Assembly: GCF_945859705.1 (NCBI RefSeq)
Contig: NC_079136.1
Coordinates: 112,426,028-112,490,027, forward strand
Direction of reading: 5' to 3'
DNA length: 64,000 nucleotides
Origin: Episyrphus balteatus
Lineage: Eukaryota > Arthropoda > Insecta > Diptera > Syrphidae
A program made the position numbers and the translations under genes. Below, in pieces: positions 60,215 through 64,000 of this stretch (positions are counted from its first letter, which is position 1; every line of letters starts with the position of its first letter). Below the pieces are notes generated by a model. The model was not told the DNA's origin. It did no database searches and worked only from the letters and a program-made list of their open reading frames with translations.

Positions 60215-60812
60215 CTTTGAATTCGAGTTCGGCACACCGAAACCCTTTGAAAATGTATAGTTTAGTCTGGGCACCAAAAACCTTGCATAAATACTTGTGG
60301 TATTAAAAGGGTTCTTCAAAGAGCATTTTAAGATGTTAGCATGGTGCTTAAGGAAATGGTCAAAGAGACATAAACTCGTTTTTTTGAAAAATCCCTTACC
60401 AAAATTTGTAATGGTCCAAAAAAATGTTGTTTTCCATTATAAAACTTCATCGACTTCTTTAACGATACAAAATTGGTAGAGACTTTAAGGGAGATTTTCA
60501 GATAGGTAATCAAATCACTAAAATACAAAAACAAACCATTTAGTGCTGCACATATTAGACTTATATTTGTTTATAATACATATATTTTGATTTTCTGAAA
60601 AAAAATTTCAACCCCATTAATTCCCCCCCCCCCCCCCCTAAACACGACTATGCTTCCATGATACATTGTCTTCGCCTAAATCGGGATTTTTTATACATTT
60701 ATGAGTGTTGATCGGGCCATAAATATAAGCAACTGTGTTAAAAATCAAAAGTAGGTACTGGATTTTTCAAAGGACAAAAAAAATCACTGGAAAGGGAAAC
60801 TCTGGTAGATTA
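60215..60812. other. Non-coding DNA with a poly-C run
   Basis: A homopolymer of about 15 C at 60624-60638 is the only notable feature. Confidence 0.4.
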
Positions 60813-61116
60813 CACCGGCACACAAAAAAAAAAAAGTGTCATGAACCAGAAACCAGACCTATCTCTCTATATGTTTTTGGACACGCTGAATCCGAATTTG
60901 AAGTCCGTTTTGCCCGGTCACCCTCCAGTAAAAGTGGGAGAAAAGTGTAAAAAAGACCCCAAAAACTACCTTTTTTTGAGTTTTTTGCATATTACTCAAA
61001 ACTGGAGGGTGACAGGGCCAAATGGACTTGAAATTCGGATTCAGAGGTCCCAAAAACATATAGAAAGATAGGTCTGGTTTCTGGTTCATGACACTTTTTT
61101 TTTTTGTGTGCCGGTG
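60813..61116. mobile_element. TTA-flanked MITE, 304 bp, ends CACCGGCACAC
   Basis: CACCGGCACACAAAAAAA and its inverse at the right are flanked by TTA on both sides. The arms match for over 100 bp (GTGTCATGAACCAGAAACC; GACCTATCTYTCTATATG; GGTCACCCTCCAGT), so it is almost a complete palindrome. The two 76-codon frames on opposite strands are products of the palindrome. Confidence 0.85.
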
Positions 61117-62197
61117 TTATTATCAATCGATTTTGACAAAGTAACATGCACATTATCGCACTATTTCAGTCAGTCCAAAAGGCTTTGATTCGAATTGAAA
61201 ACGGAAAGTGAGATATCTTTGGTCAACAAGGTTTTTGCCTTTGAGACTACTATACTTTTTGCTGCATTGAACTTGAATTCGAAAACTGTTTAAATCTATC
61301 CGGTATCTTTTTTACTAACCGAGTTTAAGTTTAGGTTGATAAGTCAAATTCAAAAATTTAATTTTGTTGAATAGTGTATTTATTGTCATAACACATTATT
61401 TATAAATAATGTGTTAAATGTTGTGAAGATTAAAGACATAAGTTAATCTCTTTTGGCAATTTTCAATTCAAAATTCAATAGAATTCATAGTTCCTTTCCT
61501 TTCTACAAAATATAAATTAAGAAATGTACAAGTATACAAGAACAATTATATAAATTTTGATCTATAGAAGACATTTCTTTTTATGATTAACAGTTAATAA
61601 ATTAATGATACTTTTTTTTACTCATACAAAAATTAAACTAAGAAAAGCGTAACTAACCTTGAGAAAAACCATTAACTTAACATAAATCAACACTTATTTA
61701 TGAACTAATAACAATAAATGTTATTAGCTGCAATCAATTTTTACAGGTGTTTAGAAATTAGAAGTTCATACTTTGAAGTTACATCTTACAAATTACGATC
61801 ACTTGCAAACTACTAACTCATGACATCTTCACATATGTACATAAATTAACACTTGTACACTATAAAGAGACAGTAGTTATATATTTAACATTTTTGAAAT
61901 ATATAATAAAAGGAAGAATATTAATAAATCTATTTTATAGTTCAATAATAATTAAAACATAGATTGCAATCGTGATTGAAAATTACCATAAATAATGACT
62001 GGGTGTCTAAATAAAAGCAATTATATTCACCTTAATCATTCAATTAGAGTGTGAATCAGCATCACTGGTCACCTACTTAATTCAGTATTTATCAGTGAAC
62101 CAATAATTGCTTATGGTGACCATATTTCCGAATGGCTTTTCAATTTTAAACAAAAAAAATGGAAAAAAATCAAATTTTTTGTTCAAGATACTAATTA
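61117..62197. other. Non-coding DNA with a decayed module of the neighbouring element
   Basis: 61219-61290 (TTTGGTCAACAAGGTTTTTG then CTATACTTTTTGCTGCATTG) resembles the repeat module of the element starting at 62198. The rest is featureless. Confidence 0.4.
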
Positions 62198-63126
62198 CAC
62201 TGGTCAACAAGGTTTTTGCCACAACAACCAAAATATACTTTTCTAGATGTGCTGAACTCGAATCTGAAGTCAAAAAATTGTTATTGGCCCCCGTTTTTAA
62301 AATATTACCGTTAGAAACTGTCAAAAAACGTCATTTTGGCTGTTTTCGAGGCTATGTTTTTATGTGGGGTAGTTCATTTTGAACTAATTTGTGACGGTGC
62401 CTATAAGAACTGGTTTTATTATTTCAAATAATGTTTAAATTTTTCCGATATCTCTTTTAATGCCCTAGATATTTAAAATTTCAGTAGCGGTCTTTGAATT
62501 AGAAACAACACAGGCCAACCAAATTAAACTTTTTTTGCCACAAGAACCAAAATATACCTTTCTAAAAGTTTTTGGGTTGCTGAACTCGAATCCGCAATCA
62601 GAAAAATTCTATTAGCCTTTGTTCTTGAAATATTACAGTTATAAAATGCAAAAAAAAGTTTTTTTTTATAACGGTAATATTTCAAAAACGGAGGCTAATA
62701 GAATTTTTCTGATTGCGGATTCGAGTTCAGTAACCCAAAAACCTTCGAAAAAGTATATTTTGGTTCTTGTGGCAAAAATTCTGTGACCAGTGACTTAAAC
62801 TTTAGATTAAGTTTAGTTTCTCTTTGGCTTATTAATTGAAACTTAAGATATCTCGAGCAATAAAAAAGATATCGTTTTTGAAAGAAAAATATCTGTTCTT
62901 ATAATCACCGTTACAAATTTGTTTATAATAATTTACCCCACATAAAAACAGAACCTCGAAAACAGCCAAAATGACGATTTTTAGCATTTTATAAAGGTAA
63001 TATTTCAAAAACAGAGGCCAATAAAATTTTTCCGACTTCAGATGCGGATTCAGCACCCCAAAAACTATTAGAAAAGTATATTTTGGTTTTTGTGGCAAAA
63101 AAAAAGTTAAATTTTGTTGACCAGTG
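62198..63126. mobile_element. TTA-flanked composite inverted-repeat element with four alternating modules
   Basis: Ends CACTGGTCAACAAGG and TTTGTTGACCAGTG with TTA on both sides. The outer arms (62198-62385 and about 62935-63126) pair with each other (GGCTGTTTTCGAGG / CCTCGAAAACAGCC). A second palindrome lies inside (about 62518-62650 against 62668-62790; AATAGAATTTTTCTGATTGC). All four modules share a CAAAATATAC...GAACTCGAATC theme in alternating orientation. CACT ends with a 3-bp duplication hint at the CACTA/EnSpm type, unproven. Confidence 0.75.
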
Positions 63127-64000
63127 TTATTTAAATGTCTTAATTTTCCAAGTATGTATATTAAAAATGTATTTTTCATATTATTACTATTCTTATAACT
63201 TTCGCAAAAAAATATCGATTACCTATTTTTGAATTATAAAAAAGAATTGGTCACACTTCTTTGCAAAAGCTTTCTGCTACTTTTACGATCTATAGAAGCC
63301 GGATTTGTGAATGAAGATCAATTCTAGGCACTTAGCCTTTCAAAAATACACATAAATACATACAACTTTTACTCTTGAGCTGAGGTACATCTCGAATCGA
63401 TTAGTTTATGGAGTTCTGGATTCTATTTTTAAGAAGATTTGATGACTCTTAAGAAAAGCTCTTGAGATTTTTTAATAGAACGGATAGAATGGGAATAGTA
63501 TAGAAAGAAGTTTTTTACTTCTTTTCTTTTCACTATATAGACACAGTAATAACAATTGCAAATTTGTGCGTCATCACAAAAATCATCAAAATCTTTGATT
63601 CGCTTAAAATTCAGAAATACCAAATTTGATTTGCAAAACCAAGATCAGAAATAAATTAATTTATGTACATACACATTTACATAATTTATTTCGCGATGAT
63701 AATGTACTCAGAAATAAATGCACATCAATCAAATTGTTTGGGTCAGATTCTTGGGAAATTCTATAAAATTATTTACTACACTGAACTTTTACTGATAAGC
63801 TGATGAAATGATTTTTTTTTTTTTTTTATTTTCATGAATGAAGTTCATATTTGATGTGTTTTGGGTTTGAAAATAGAAATTTCGAAATTCGGGTTTATAA
63901 TGGTGGGGATTTTATATGTTGATTTGACACGGATGTTAAATGAATAATAAATAAAACGTCTTAGCACTTTTTTTTGCCTTCTAATATTTTGAATGTCAAG
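63127..64000. other. Non-coding DNA at right edge
   Basis: No supported feature. Confidence 0.35.

Noticed and set aside
60841..61089. Similar 76-codon frames on opposite strands (MNQKPDLS start)
   Set aside because: The two frames are mirror images produced by the near-palindromic MITE at 60813-61116.

Overview
The window is AT-rich nuclear DNA from an insect, most likely a fly (Diptera). The evidence is small spliced exons with GT-AG introns of about 52-110 nt, orthologues of conserved animal genes, and a dense load of Tc1/mariner, hAT, PIF-like, copia and non-LTR elements. I cannot name the species.

Layout. From 2.4 to 11.0 kb, minus strand, lie the first five coding exons of heparan sulfate 2-O-sulfotransferase. 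The rest runs off the left edge. Its 7.7-kb intron holds a four-deep stack of nested transposons. From 12.5 to 16.1 kb there is a doubtful two-exon small gene, with a nested MITE/LINE insertion in its putative intron. From 16.9 to 24.5 kb, plus strand, is an SLC7A6OS/Iwr1-family gene of four exons. Its 6.5-kb intron contains a TIR element, copia debris and a fold-back element. From 24.6 to 28.5 kb there is no gene, only tandem repeats and a second copy of a fold-back element. From 28.5 to 35.6 kb, plus strand, is a complete ten-exon ACOX3-type peroxisomal acyl-CoA oxidase. From 47.6 to 51.6 kb, minus strand, is a complete FICD/Fic protein adenylyltransferase. From 51.7 kb to the end I see no host gene, only a Tc1 remnant and several TIR or fold-back repeats.

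The most striking structure is a head-to-tail triplication of a 5.12-kb block (33973-49330). Each unit carries the 3' exons of the acyl-CoA oxidase (plus strand) and, tail-to-tail, the 3' exons of Fic (minus strand). The only intact oxidase uses unit 1 and the only intact Fic uses unit 3. The array has therefore grown without breaking either gene, and it leaves two promoterless 3' copies of each. Units 2 and 3 look identical. Unit 1 differs from them mainly in its first 350 bp or so, a gene-conversion-like pattern. Whether the array is real or an assembly artefact is the first thing to settle.

The genes do not form an operon. They are unrelated housekeeping functions: Golgi heparan sulfate modification, RNA polymerase II nuclear import, peroxisomal beta-oxidation, and ER chaperone AMPylation. 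Most of the window by length is transposon-derived. It includes at least five long palindromes of 0.7-1.6 kb that would give hairpin RNA where they lie in transcribed introns.
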